Origin: Aquisphaera insulae
GTDB lineage: Bacteria; Planctomycetota; Planctomycetia; Isosphaerales; Isosphaeraceae
NCBI RefSeq assembly: GCF_011064615.1
Contig: NZ_JAALJH010000090.1
Coordinates: forward strand, 1-35,414
Direction: 5' to 3'
Length of the DNA: 35,414 nucleotides
Shown: piece after piece, positions 1 to 7,903 of the stretch
Layout of the letters: each line of letters opens with the position of its first letter
Position numbering within the stretch: the stretch's first letter is position 1
The notes under the pieces: generated by a model
What the model saw: the letters and a program-made list of their open reading frames with translations, nothing else
What the model was told of the DNA's origin: nothing
Databases searched by the model: none
Position numbers and translations under genes: made by a program

Positions 1-234
1 GGCGAGGCTCCTGCCGAGCCAGGCGCTAGCTGGCGATCGCGCCGGGGCCTGGTTCTCTGAGGACCGAGACGGCACCCACCGCCTGCACGGTGGGCCCCCG
101 CATATCCCCTCCAGGTGGACCTTCATTTCGGAGATTTTCCGCCCACCCTGAAACTCGCAGGCCCGAATTCGGGATTGTACTGAGTAAGAGCTCAGCGAAC
201 GAGCGCGCGCGAGGTTCACCCCGGAGATGCTGCC
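1..234. other. Left-edge non-coding region
   Basis: No convincing gene lies here; the frames that cross it read into shadows of the next gene. The first 20 bases contain a short inverted repeat, GGCTC (6-10) and GAGCC (16-20), with a five-base spacer. This could be part of a dispersed REP-like element, but no second copy was found in this window. A GGAG about ten bases before the ATG at 235 could serve as the ribosome binding site of the next gene. Confidence 0.35.
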
Positions 235-1623
235 ATGGCCACCGAAGCCCAGATTCTGGCCAACCGAAGCAACGCCAGGCTCTCGACGGGACCGCGGACG
301 AAGCGGGGCAAGGCCCGATCGGGGCGGAACGGATTCGGGCCGGGGGGGCGGAAGAAGCCGGCGCCCACGTCGCCCGCGGCCAAGCCCGGAGCGATCCAGG
401 ACCGCGTGGCCGAGTTCCTCCAGGCGGCGAGCTCGGCCGCGACCGAGGAGGAGAAGTCGCTCCTGAAACAGGCCGCCGAGCTCTCCTGCAAGATCGAGCA
501 GGCGGAGCGGGCCGAGTCCGCGTACCTGGTGCGGGCCGTCCGCAAGGCGGAGGAGCGCCGGCAGGCGACCGAGGCCGATGCGGAGCGTCGGGCGGCGGGG
601 CTGATGTGGCGGCTCCTGGATTGGAAGGAGCCCGGCGGCGACGACGTCGTCGAGGACCGGGCGTGGAAGATCCTCGAGGATCTGGAGGAATCGCCGCTCG
701 GGCGGACCGGGCTGCTCCGGGCCTGGGCCTGGATGCGCACCCGGATCGAGGCCGGGACGCCGTTCGGGATCTCCGAGCGATTCCGGATCGCCCGGCTGCT
801 CGGCTACGAGCCGCTCGATGTGGCGATGGTCCCGGACGCCATCGCGATCTTCCTGGCGCTCAACGCGCTCGACCCGGAGGGTCCGGCCGTCTGCGAGGAC
901 TTCTTCGCCATGGCCCGCGAGCGGGCCGCGGGACGTCCCGCGATGATCGTCAACTCGCTGGTCTGGCGTGAGGAGGAGCTCGAGCCGGGGGCCGAGGAGG
1001 AGGCCCGCGCCTTCCTGCTGGAACGAGTGGACAGGGAGGTGGCCCGGCTGACGCTCCTCCACGCCGAGACCGAGGCCGATCGGGCCGACCGCGAGGCGCT
1101 CGAAGCGAGCGCCGCCGTGGAGCGTCTCCGGGGCGAGGCCTCGGCGATGCACCGGCAGCTCCTCCGGGTCCTGGAGGCGATCTGCCGGATCCGCCGGACG
1201 GGGCCGGCGAGCGGGCCGGGAGCGGGAGGCTCGGCGCCGGCACTCCTCGCCGCGACGCAAGGTGTCGGGGCGGCCGGGGCCGAACACCTCGGGATCGCGC
1301 CGGCTCTGGAGCAAGGCCCCTCCGAGGCACCGGCCGGCCCATGCGTGGTGTTCCACCACGGCCAACCGGCGGAGGTGGAAAGGAGGCCAAAACGAGAAAA
1401 GTCGGCCCCTGCGAAGCCAATCGAAAACCGCATCGAGACTATTTCCGGAGAAGCACTTGCGGCGAGCCCTTCGAAGCAGGCGGAGCGACGACCGAAGCCA
1501 AGCTCCGCGGGAGTATCGGGGAGAGGCGAAGGTCGTCCGATGCCGCGTCGGGCCTGTCGCCCCGCCGCCCGGGCGGCTATGCTGGATCGGGAAACCGCAT
1601 CGCTCCGAGCACCGAGAGACAGC
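235..1623 (+). CDS. Planctomycete hypothetical protein (STGPRT family), 3' end undefined
   Basis: The N-terminus (MATEAQILANRSNARLSTGP, then RT) matches a family common in Isosphaeraceae, which usually continues as GKAxxxxNAxxHGL. Here the second half is altered to an NGFGPGG-like stretch. Residues about 50-310 are rich in Glu, Ala, Arg and Leu and predicted helical. The tail near bases 1380-1460 (KREKSAPAKPIENR) resembles the low-complexity tails of relatives. No function is known. The odd point is that this frame has no stop codon until 3354: it runs through argJ out of frame and then joins the GNAT gene. The other two forward frames are also open over the argJ start. The end given is therefore simply the last codon before argJ and is not a real terminus. 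The N-terminal part is well supported; the end is not. Confidence 0.55.
1578..1583 (+). promoter_or_regulatory. Possible -10 element upstream of argJ
   Basis: TATGCT lies 41 bases before the argJ ATG, within an octamer TATGCTGG that recurs at a similar distance before the STAS gene (27866). No clear -35 hexamer is visible 16-18 bases upstream, so the call rests on the -10 similarity and position only. Confidence 0.25.
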
Positions 1624-1624
1624 C

Positions 1625-2827
1625 ATGGCAGACGCAGCTCCAATCGTCGTCCCGAAGGGGTTCCGGGCGGCGGCCGGCAAGGCCGGGATCAAGCCGTCGG
1701 GCGGGATCGACCTGGCGGTCTTCGTGGCGGATGGGCCGTGCGCGGCGGCCGGGACGTTCACCACCAACCGGATCTGTGCGGCGCCGGTCAAGTGGTGCAA
1801 GAGCCTGCTGCCGGCCGACGACCTCCGCGCGATCGTGGTCAACGCCGGGAATGCCAACGCGGCCACGGGAGAGCAGGGGGTCGCCAACGCCGCGCGGACG
1901 GCGGCGAAGGCGGCGGAGCTCGTCGGCTGCGAGCCGCGGCAGGTGCTCGTCGCCTCGACGGGCGTCATCGGCCATCAACTGCCGATGGACAGGCTCGAAG
2001 CGGGACTGGAGCGGCTCGTCCCGCAGGCATCGACCGCCGCCACGAGCTTCGACGAGGCGTCACGGGCCATCCTGACGACCGATACACATCCCAAGGTGGT
2101 GTCGCTCTCCTACAGCGAAGGTGGGGTCGAGTTCCGCCTCCTCGCGATGGCCAAGGGGGCGGCGATGATCGGGCCGCGGATGGCCACGATGCTGGCGTTC
2201 CTGCTCACGGATGCCCCGGTCTGGCCGAACGACCTCCAGCCCATCCTCTCGGAGGCGGTGGAGGAATCGTTCAATTGCCTCTCGGTCGAGGGGCACGAGA
2301 GCACGAACGACACGGTCCTGATCCTCTCGAGCACCGCCGGCACGGAGCCCACCCTGGCGGGCGAGGCGCTGACGGCCTTCGCGGGGATGGTCCGCTCGGC
2401 GTGCGAGAGCCTGGCGAAGATGATGGCGGCCGACGGCGAGGGTGCGACCCACTTCATCACGATCGACGTCGAGGGATGTCGGGACCGCGACGAGGCCCGG
2501 GCGATCGCCCGCGAGGTCGCGGAGTCGGCCCTCGTGAAGACGGCGATCCATGGCGCGGATCCGAACTGGGGACGCATCGTCTCCGCGGCCGGATATGCGG
2601 GGGTGGACTTCGCCGAGGAGGAGCTTTCGCTCCGGATCAACGGCGTCTGCGTCTACGAATCCGGCGCACCGACGTCGTTCGACGCAGCGGCCCTCTCCGC
2701 CGACCTGAAGGCCCATCGCGACGTGTCGCTCCGGCTGGAGCTCCGCCGCGGCGAGGGCAAGGTCCGATTCTGGACGTGCGACCTGACCGCCGAATATGTT
2801 CACCTGAACGCGGATTACACGACGTGA
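1625..2827 (+). CDS. argJ: Glutamate N-acetyltransferase / ornithine acetyltransferase ArgJ
   Basis: A 400-residue ArgJ that transfers acetyl from N-acetylornithine to glutamate in the cyclic arginine pathway; some members also use acetyl-CoA, which cannot be told from sequence alone. The self-cleavage region is clear: KGAAMIGPRMATML around residues 177-190, with Thr188 as the predicted new N-terminal nucleophile of the beta chain. Other family marks are FTTNRICAAPVKW (residues about 45-57), VVNAGNANAATG (71-82) and the C-terminal NADYTT. The start at 1625 is chosen because homology begins at once (PKGFRAAAGKAGIK); the frame is open far upstream but that sequence is not ArgJ-like. The GNAT gene overlaps its stop by four bases (GTGA), suggesting coupled translation. 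Confidence 0.95.
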   Translation: MADAAPIVVPKGFRAAAGKAGIKPSGGIDLAVFVADGPCAAAGTFTTNRICAAPVKWCKSLLPADDLRAIVVNAGNANAATGEQGVANAARTAAKAAELVGCEPRQVLVASTGVIGHQLPMDRLEAGLERLVPQASTAATSFDEASRAILTTDTHPKVVSLSYSEGGVEFRLLAMAKGAAMIGPRMATMLAFLLTDAPVWPNDLQPILSEAVEESFNCLSVEGHESTNDTVLILSSTAGTEPTLAGEALTAFAGMVRSACESLAKMMAADGEGATHFITIDVEGCRDRDEARAIAREVAESALVKTAIHGADPNWGRIVSAAGYAGVDFAEEELSLRINGVCVYESGAPTSFDAAALSADLKAHRDVSLRLELRRGEGKVRFWTCDLTAEYVHLNADYTT

Positions 2828-3354
2828 CCGCGCCGGAACGGCTCGAGACCGAACGGCTGGAGCTGCGGATGTTCCGGGAGTCGGACCTGGACGCCTACGC
2901 GGCGATGTGTGCCGATCCGGAGGTGATGCGGCACCTCGGCGACGGCCAGCCGATGACCCGGTCCGAGGCGTGGCGGAGCATGGCGACCGTGCTGGGCCAC
3001 TGGCGGCTGCGAGGCTTCGGCCTCTGGGCCGTGGTGGACCGCGGCGGCGGCGAGCTCGCCGGCCGCGTGGGCCTCTGGCGGCCGGAAGGGTGGCCGGGCA
3101 TCGAGCTCGCCTGGACGCTCCGCCGCGAGTTCTGGGGCCGCGGGCTCGCCACCGAGGCGGCCGTCGCGGCGCTCGGGGTCGCGTTCGGCCCGCTCGCCCA
3201 GTCGCACGTCATCAGCATGATTTCCAGCTCCAACGGCCCCTCGATCCGCGTCGCCCGCCGGCTCGGGATGCGGCTGGAGGGGCGGACGACGCTCCTGGGC
3301 CAGTCCGCCGAGGTCCACGGGATTCGCCGCCGAATCGTCCCGATCCAGAGATGA
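2824..3354 (+). CDS. GNAT family N-acetyltransferase (RimJ/RimL-like)
   Basis: A 176-residue acetyltransferase of the Acetyltransf_3 type. It begins with the usual first strand (LETERLELRMFRESDLDAYA). It has the acetyl-CoA-binding region around LRREFWGRGLATEAAVAAL (motif A, R/Q-x-x-G-x-G/A form) and the late NGPSIRVARRLGM motif typical of RimJ/RimL relatives. The substrate is unknown: relatives modify ribosomal protein N-termini, amino acids or antibiotics. The GTG start at 2824 overlaps the argJ stop as GTGA. The same frame is open upstream through argJ, but homology starts at this GTG. Co-translation with argJ might indicate a role near arginine or N-acetyl-amino-acid metabolism; this is inference. 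Confidence 0.88.
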   Translation: MTAPERLETERLELRMFRESDLDAYAAMCADPEVMRHLGDGQPMTRSEAWRSMATVLGHWRLRGFGLWAVVDRGGGELAGRVGLWRPEGWPGIELAWTLRREFWGRGLATEAAVAALGVAFGPLAQSHVISMISSSNGPSIRVARRLGMRLEGRTTLLGQSAEVHGIRRRIVPIQR

Positions 3355-3614
3355 AGGCGCGAACCCCGGGGGATGGCCCCCCCTCTGACGTCCCGAGAGA
3401 CGGCCCGCGATTCTCCGCGTCCCGCCGGAATTTTCCCTTTCTTTTGGTTTGACGAATCTCTATACTTGGCTCGGTCTGGAATCAAATGAGTGCATGTTGA
3501 TAGACGTATTGACGTCTGTTACTTATCTCATGAGATGTCCGGCCCGCTCGGCGGAATCGACCGCACGGACGTTCCGAAGTGTGCAGGCGTGATGCGCCCT
3601 GATTGAGGAGTTTG
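3355..3614 (+). promoter_or_regulatory. Upstream region of the RRM gene with two palindromes
   Basis: This 260-base gap has lower GC than its surroundings. It contains a -10-like TATACT at 3461-3466, an inverted repeat AGACG (3502-3506) / CGTCT (3513-3517), and a perfect 12-base palindrome ATCTCATGAGAT at 3525-3536. The last 80 bases could form a structured leader. Genes for small RRM proteins in other bacteria are often temperature-regulated through long leaders, so a regulatory leader is plausible but not shown. No clear -35 box was found. Confidence 0.35.
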
Positions 3615-3950
3615 ATGGTGGGCAAGAAACTGTACGTCGGCAACCTCACCTACCGCACGAACAGCTCCGACCTGGAGCAATTGTTCTCCCAGTACGGCAG
3701 CGTCCAGAGCGCCGAGGTGATCTCCGACCGGGAGACCGGCCGGAGCAAGGGTTTCGGTTTCGTCGAGATGGGGACCGATGCGGAGGCCAGGGCCGCCATC
3801 GACGCCCTGCATGAACACGAGGTCGACGGACGCCGTCTCACCGTGAACGAGGCTCGTCCTCGCGAGCCCCGCGGTGGTGGAGGCGGCGGCGGTGGAGGCT
3901 GGCGAGGTGGCGGCGGGGGTGGCGGTTACGACCGCGGCGGCCGCTATTGA
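3615..3950 (+). CDS. Glycine-rich RRM RNA-binding protein
   Basis: A 111-residue protein made of one RNA recognition motif and a glycine tail. RNP2 is LYVGNL at residues 6-11 and RNP1 is KGFGFVEM at 45-52. The aromatic residues that stack on RNA bases (Tyr7, Phe47, Phe49) are present. Residues 87-111 are almost all Gly with a few Arg, Tyr and Trp. This architecture is shared with the cyanobacterial Rbp and plant GRP proteins, usually linked to cold response and mRNA handling. The ATG at 3615 is preferred over the TTG at 3603 because GAGGAG at 3605-3610 sits four bases before it and would lie inside the longer frame. Confidence 0.93.
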   Translation: MVGKKLYVGNLTYRTNSSDLEQLFSQYGSVQSAEVISDRETGRSKGFGFVEMGTDAEARAAIDALHEHEVDGRRLTVNEARPREPRGGGGGGGGGWRGGGGGGGYDRGGRY

Positions 3951-3983
3951 ACCCTCGCCCGACGCGCCCGGATGAAAATGCGA

Positions 3984-4014
3984 GCAGCCGTCCCCGGTTC
4001 GCGGAGACGGCTGC
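3984..4014. terminator. Hairpin between convergent genes
   Basis: The nine-base arms GCAGCCGTC (3984-3992) and GACGGCTGC (4006-4014) pair perfectly, and the loop can add three more pairs. It lies 34 bases after the RRM gene and about 73 bases after the convergent gene ending at 4087. On the minus strand the stem is followed within ten bases by TTTT, so it may terminate from both sides. The same nine-base arm recurs in the hairpin at 17140-17182. Confidence 0.55.
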
Positions 4015-4086
4015 CGAACATTCTCGTACGTAATCCGATGGCCATCTCGCCCCGCTCGGGGATCCGAGATGAGCGGCGGGTCGCGC

Positions 4087-4596
4087 TCAGCCTTCGGCCT
4101 TCTTGTTGGCCGCGGCCAGGGGGCGAAGGACGGCGAGCATGGTGTTGAGATGCGCGAGTCGCGGGCCGAACTTGTCGACGAAGTCGCCGAGCGAGAAGTC
4201 TCCTTCGAGGAGATTCTCGTGGTTGTCCTCGACATAGTAGGCCATGTCTCGCATCAATGAGGCGTGAACCTCCTCGAGGCGCTTGAGCGTATCCTTGCAC
4301 GCGTCCAGGACGTGCTCGTGACCCTGTTGCCACCGCTCGAGGTCCGCGCCCTGTCGCGCCCGCTGCTCGCGATTGACCTGGACGATCTCGCGGGAGAGGT
4401 CCAGTTGCTGCCGCTGGATCTCCATCATCTGACGGAGGGTATCCAGCGTCTGGTTCTGGAGATTCGCCAGGAGATGGAGCAGCAGGACGGGATCGTTGGG
4501 ATTGGGGGGCGATCCGGCGCCCGCTCCCTGGCCGGTCGGCGAGACTTCCATGCGATAAGTCCAGGGCGCCGACGAGGGGTTCTCTCGAGAGGACAC
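4087..4596 (-). CDS. Hypothetical coiled-coil protein
   Basis: A 169-residue soluble protein with no recognised domain. Residues about 1-35 are rich in Pro, Gly and Ser. Residues about 37-120 are strongly helical and rich in Leu, Gln and Glu (LLHLLANLQNQTLDTLRQMM), predicted coiled coil, followed by an acidic helical end (YYVEDNHENLLEGDFSLGDF). It has no signal peptide or membrane segment. The start is GTG at 4596, chosen because GGAGGT (complement of 4601-4606) sits four bases upstream. The amino-acid pattern and good ribosome site support a real gene. Its role is unknown; the shape would suit an oligomeric scaffold or chaperone-like protein, but nothing in the sequence proves this. Confidence 0.75.
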   Translation of the reverse strand: MSSRENPSSAPWTYRMEVSPTGQGAGAGSPPNPNDPVLLLHLLANLQNQTLDTLRQMMEIQRQQLDLSREIVQVNREQRARQGADLERWQQGHEHVLDACKDTLKRLEEVHASLMRDMAYYVEDNHENLLEGDFSLGDFVDKFGPRLAHLNTMLAVLRPLAAANKKAEG

Positions 4597-4761
4597 TCAA
4601 ACCTCCGGGTTCCGGGTGAGCGTCGGAAGGGCGACGATTGGACCTCCGCCTGGAAGCCCGCGCCGGCGTCATGATGCCCGGCCCTCACAACTATACTTCA
4701 GGTTCGGTCCGCGGCATAGGTCATTGGCGCGACGAATCCGTCGGGCCGGCGCCGCGGCCGG

Positions 4762-4775
4762 GGGCCGAAAGGCCC
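4762..4775 (-). terminator. GAAA-loop hairpin after nnrD
   Basis: GGGCC (4762-4766), GAAA, GGCCC (4771-4775) form a short GC hairpin with a stable tetraloop. It lies 14 bases after the dehydratase stop. Pairing can be extended outward with bulges. No T-run follows on the minus strand, so it is only a candidate terminator or 3' stabiliser. Confidence 0.35.
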
Positions 4776-4788
4776 GGCACTGCGGGGA

Positions 4789-5682
4789 TCAGAAGCCGAT
4801 GTCCGGATCCTGCGAGGCGTGCTCGAAGGCGTCCGGGAGTGCGTCCACGAGGTCCCCGGCGATGAGGCCGATGACGCCGTTATGGTCCTTCGCGATGTCC
4901 CCCGCGAGGCCGTGGATGTAGACCCCGAGCTGGGCGGCCTCGAAGGCCGGGAGCTTCTGGCCGATCAGGGCGGCGATCACCCCGGTGAGGCAGTCGCCGG
5001 TGCCGCCCGTGGCCATGCCCGGGTTGCCCGTGGTGTTCACGTAGGCGCGGCGGCCGTCGGTGACGACCGTGCCGGTCCCCTTGAGGACGACCGTCAGGGG
5101 GTTGAAGCGGCCGGCGAACGTCGCCGCCTGCTCGACCCGCGCCGCCTGGATGTCCTTCACGGTCCCGCCGATGAGGCGGGCCATCTCGCCCGGATGGGGC
5201 GTGATCACGACGGGCTGGTCGCCGGCGGCGAGGAGGTCGACGTGCCCCTCGGCCAGGACATTGAGGGCGTCGGCGTCGAGGACGAGCGGCTTCCCGGAGG
5301 CCTCGAGGAGCCATCGGACCAGCCCGAGGGTGCCGTCGGAGCGACCCAGGCCCGGGCCGGCGGCGATCACCGTGGCCGCGGAGGCCAGGCGCTCGATCGC
5401 GGGGCGAGCCCTGGCGAAATCGATCAGGCCGTCGTCGTCCTGGGGGAGGGGATAGGTCATGTACGAGGGCTCGAAGCTGGCGACGGTCGGCTGGACCTCG
5501 GCGGCGGACGCGACGCGCACCAGGCCCGCGCCGGAGCGGATCGCCGAGGCGCCGCAGAGGGCCGCGGCGCCGGCCATCCCCCGGCTCCCCGCCAGGACCA
5601 GGACGTGGCCGAACTGGCCCTTATTGCTGTCGACCGGCCGGGCCGGGAGCGAGGGCAGGGATTCGATGCGTTGCACGGACAT
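4789..5682 (-). CDS. nnrD: ADP-dependent NAD(P)H-hydrate dehydratase
   Basis: A 297-residue stand-alone carbohydrate-kinase-fold enzyme, equivalent to the C-terminal half of YjeF/Nnr. It repairs hydrated NADH and NADPH by dehydration, using ADP or ATP. Visible marks are GHVLVLAGSRGMAGAA (residues 25-40), AAGPGLGRS (107-115), VLDADALN (134-141), the substrate loop TPHPGEMARL (161-170) and the nucleotide-binding GNPGMATGGTGDCLTG (219-234) with Asp230. The N-terminal epimerase half is absent and no epimerase is seen in this window. The ATG at 5682 is chosen over an upstream in-frame ATG at 5748, which would run into the larB end; AAGGAG lies about 11 bases before it. It follows larB by 37 bases and is probably in the same transcript. 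Confidence 0.93.
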   Translation of the reverse strand: MSVQRIESLPSLPARPVDSNKGQFGHVLVLAGSRGMAGAAALCGASAIRSGAGLVRVASAAEVQPTVASFEPSYMTYPLPQDDDGLIDFARARPAIERLASAATVIAAGPGLGRSDGTLGLVRWLLEASGKPLVLDADALNVLAEGHVDLLAAGDQPVVITPHPGEMARLIGGTVKDIQAARVEQAATFAGRFNPLTVVLKGTGTVVTDGRRAYVNTTGNPGMATGGTGDCLTGVIAALIGQKLPAFEAAQLGVYIHGLAGDIAKDHNGVIGLIAGDLVDALPDAFEHASQDPDIGF

Positions 5683-5719
5683 GGGACGTCTTGCTCCTTG
5701 GCCCGGAGAGTCCGGGCGC

Positions 5720-6526
5720 TCACTCTGGGACGGTGGCGGACGCGGCACGGGCCGCGGAGAGGCGGGCCATCCCCGCCCGGCGCGCGATCAGGCCGGCATT
5801 GTGGCCGCCATTGAAGCCCGCGTCGATGTTCACGACCGTGACGTTCGAGGCGCAGCTATTGAGCATGCCGAGCAGCGCCGCAAGGCCCTGGAAATGGGCC
5901 CCGTAGCCGATGCTCGTGGGGACGGCGATCACCGGGCAGGCGACGAGCCCTCCCACGACGCTGGGCAGTGCGCCTTCCATCCCGGCGACGACGACGAGGG
6001 CATCCGCGTCGCCCAGGCGGGGGAGCTGATGGAGCAGGCGATGGAGCCCCGCGACCCCGACGTCGGCCACGAGCGTGACGTCGCAGTTCCAGGCCTCTGC
6101 GGTGACCCTGGCCTCCTCGGCCACCGGGAGGTCGCTCGTCCCCGCCGTGACGATCACGACCCGGCCGACCTTGGGGCCGTCGGAGTCCGGCCCGGCGATC
6201 CGGAACGTCCGGCCGACGGCGTTGTGCACCCCCTCGGGGAAGGCCCCCTTGAGGTGCACGGCGGCCGCCGGCTCGACCCGCGTGACCAGCCCGCCCTGCC
6301 CGTGCTCCAGGAGCGTCCGGAGGATGGCCTCGATCTGGGGGGCGGTCTTGCCCTGGCCGAAGACGACTTCCGGGAACCCGCACCGCACTCGGCGATGGAG
6401 GTCGACCTTGGCGAAGTCGCCGGCATCCACGTAGGGATGGGTCTCGATCCGGCGGGCCGCGTCGGATGGCGAGAGCCTCCCGGCGGCCACGGCCTCCATC
6501 ATCTGCGACAGCTCGTGGGGGTCCAT
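5720..6526 (-). CDS. larB: Nickel pincer cofactor biosynthesis protein LarB
   Basis: A 268-residue protein of the LarB/AIR-carboxylase-like family. LarB carboxylates and hydrolyses nicotinic acid adenine dinucleotide to pyridinium-3,5-biscarboxylate mononucleotide, the first step to the nickel pincer cofactor of lactate racemase. Family marks are FAKVDLHRRVRCGFPEVVFG (residues 38-57) then QGK, TAGTSDLPVAEEA (127-139) and MLNSCASNVTVVNID (221-235). Cys225 aligns by motif with the cysteine that links covalently to the pyridine ring in characterised LarB. The start at 6526 is chosen because the frame is open for another 460 codons without homology. No larA, larC or larE lies in the window. Confidence 0.93.
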   Translation of the reverse strand: MDPHELSQMMEAVAAGRLSPSDAARRIETHPYVDAGDFAKVDLHRRVRCGFPEVVFGQGKTAPQIEAILRTLLEHGQGGLVTRVEPAAAVHLKGAFPEGVHNAVGRTFRIAGPDSDGPKVGRVVIVTAGTSDLPVAEEARVTAEAWNCDVTLVADVGVAGLHRLLHQLPRLGDADALVVVAGMEGALPSVVGGLVACPVIAVPTSIGYGAHFQGLAALLGMLNSCASNVTVVNIDAGFNGGHNAGLIARRAGMARLSAARAASATVPE

Positions 6527-6742
6527 GGCGGGGCCGATCCTCGTGGCGGTGGGCACGTTCGCACCTGGGCGATTCCGAAGGACATCCCTTGTAACCCCGG
6601 GCGGGGGGAAACCGCAACCGATTTGACTTTCGACCGCTCGGCGTGGCGTGCTAAGCTCGACGTCCTTGGGCGGGTGGGACGATGCGGCTCGGCCAGGCCG
6701 GGCGGCACCTGGGGCATCCGCCGAACGGCCTCGAGGACGATC

Positions 6743-7723
6743 ATGCCGGTCAGCCCCGCCGAACCCCCACCGGGCAGCCCCACGACCCGGCCGCGAGTCC
6801 CCGTCGCCGGCCCGCCCCCGGTCGCCCGGCCCGTCGATTCGATGCCGGGCCAGGATCGGGCCCCGAGCTTGCCGCCCGTCGACGACCTGGACCTCCCGTG
6901 GTGGACCCCCGCCGCGCTCAAGGGATGGGCGGCATCGATGGTCCTGCATGGGATCTTGCTCCTCATCCTGGCCTTCTGGGCCTTCTCGCCGCCCCTCCAT
7001 CGAGTCATCCAGATCGACGGCCGACTGGCCGGGTCGCCCAACGGCGTGCCCGAGGGCTCGACGCTGACCGGCGGCCTGAATGCGCCGATCGACGTGCCGG
7101 ACCATCCGTTGGAGCTGCCTCCGCCTCCCACGCCGTTCGAGGAGATGCCGCTCGAGCTCAATTCCAACGGCCTCGAATCGATGCTGACCCGGGCCCGAGA
7201 CGCCCGCCCGAGCGCCGGCGGCGGGGCCCCCAACGCCAACCCCGGCGCCGGGGACGGCGACGGATTCGGCCTGGCCCGGTTCGGCGACGGGGGCGAGGTC
7301 GTCCGCGGCGTCGCCGTGAAGGTGGGCGACCCTCAGTTCACGCTGATCTGGGACAGCGACGCCGACCTCGACCTGCACGTCATCGAGCCGGGCGGCAAGG
7401 AGATCTACTGGGAAGAGCCGAAGGGGAAGCAGGGCGGCGAGCTCGACGTGGACAACACCAAGGGTTTCGGTCCGGAGAACATCTACTGGCTGGTCGAATC
7501 CTCCGGCCCGGGCTCGCAGAAGGTCAAGGGGCCCGGCCCGCCGGGCAACTACCAGTGGTTCGTCGTCTACTGGGGCGGTTTCGGCGGCGTCCCCAAGCCG
7601 ACCCACTGGAAGGTCCGGATCAAGCACCAGGGGAAGCTGACCGTCGTCAACGGGAAGTTCCGGGCCCTCAACGAGCGGAGCCGGACTTTTACCCTCAAGG
7701 TGGATCCGCCGCCGGGCCCGTGA
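6743..7723 (+). CDS. Membrane-anchored DUF2135 (YfaP-like) protein
   Basis: A 326-residue protein. Residues 1-60 are Pro-rich and probably cytoplasmic, and residues about 62-82 form one membrane segment (WAASMVLHGILLLILAFWAF). A Pro-rich linker of about 100 residues follows. The C-terminal domain from about residue 195 has the DUF2135/YfaP pattern DSDADLDLHVIEPGGKEIYW, with later GGELDVDNTKGFGPENIYW and a closing beta-rich part. The layout (short N-terminus, single anchor, Pro-rich spacer, beta domain) resembles TonB-like or envelope-anchored proteins. The biochemical role of the domain is unknown. The ATG at 6743 has GAGGA five bases upstream. A long open frame upstream is antisense to larB and is not coding. 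Confidence 0.82.
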   Translation: MPVSPAEPPPGSPTTRPRVPVAGPPPVARPVDSMPGQDRAPSLPPVDDLDLPWWTPAALKGWAASMVLHGILLLILAFWAFSPPLHRVIQIDGRLAGSPNGVPEGSTLTGGLNAPIDVPDHPLELPPPPTPFEEMPLELNSNGLESMLTRARDARPSAGGGAPNANPGAGDGDGFGLARFGDGGEVVRGVAVKVGDPQFTLIWDSDADLDLHVIEPGGKEIYWEEPKGKQGGELDVDNTKGFGPENIYWLVESSGPGSQKVKGPGPPGNYQWFVVYWGGFGGVPKPTHWKVRIKHQGKLTVVNGKFRALNERSRTFTLKVDPPPGP

Positions 7724-7860
7724 GGCCGCCGATCGCCCGAAATGCTCCAAGATTCCGCCCCGATCGGCGAACAGACTGTCGCGATGGCCCAGGGAATCCC
7801 GCCGACACGACGACGCCGGAACCCCCGGCTTGACTGTTCCGGTTGTGTCGACGGGGCGAA

Positions 7861-7876
7861 GAAAGGTAAACCTTTC
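7861..7876. promoter_or_regulatory. Palindrome upstream of exporter operon
   Basis: GAAAGGT-AA-ACCTTTC is a perfect inverted repeat with seven-base arms and a two-base centre. It ends 27 bases before a -10-like TATACT (7904-7909), so it would sit just upstream of the -35 region of a promoter for the adaptor gene at 7973. The size and symmetry suit a dimeric regulator site. No -35 hexamer of sigma-70 type is seen at the expected spacing, which would fit an activator-dependent promoter. Confidence 0.4.
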
Positions 7877-7903
7877 GATCTCGCCCTCCTTGGGTTTTGC
7901 CGC

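Noticed and set aside
3603..3614. TTG start for the RRM gene
   Set aside because: The GAGGAG ribosome site would fall inside the gene; the ATG at 3615 has ideal spacing.
5459..6742. Plus-strand open frame leading into the DUF2135 protein
   Set aside because: It is antisense to larB and nnrD and has no similarity to known proteins; the true start is the ATG at 6743.
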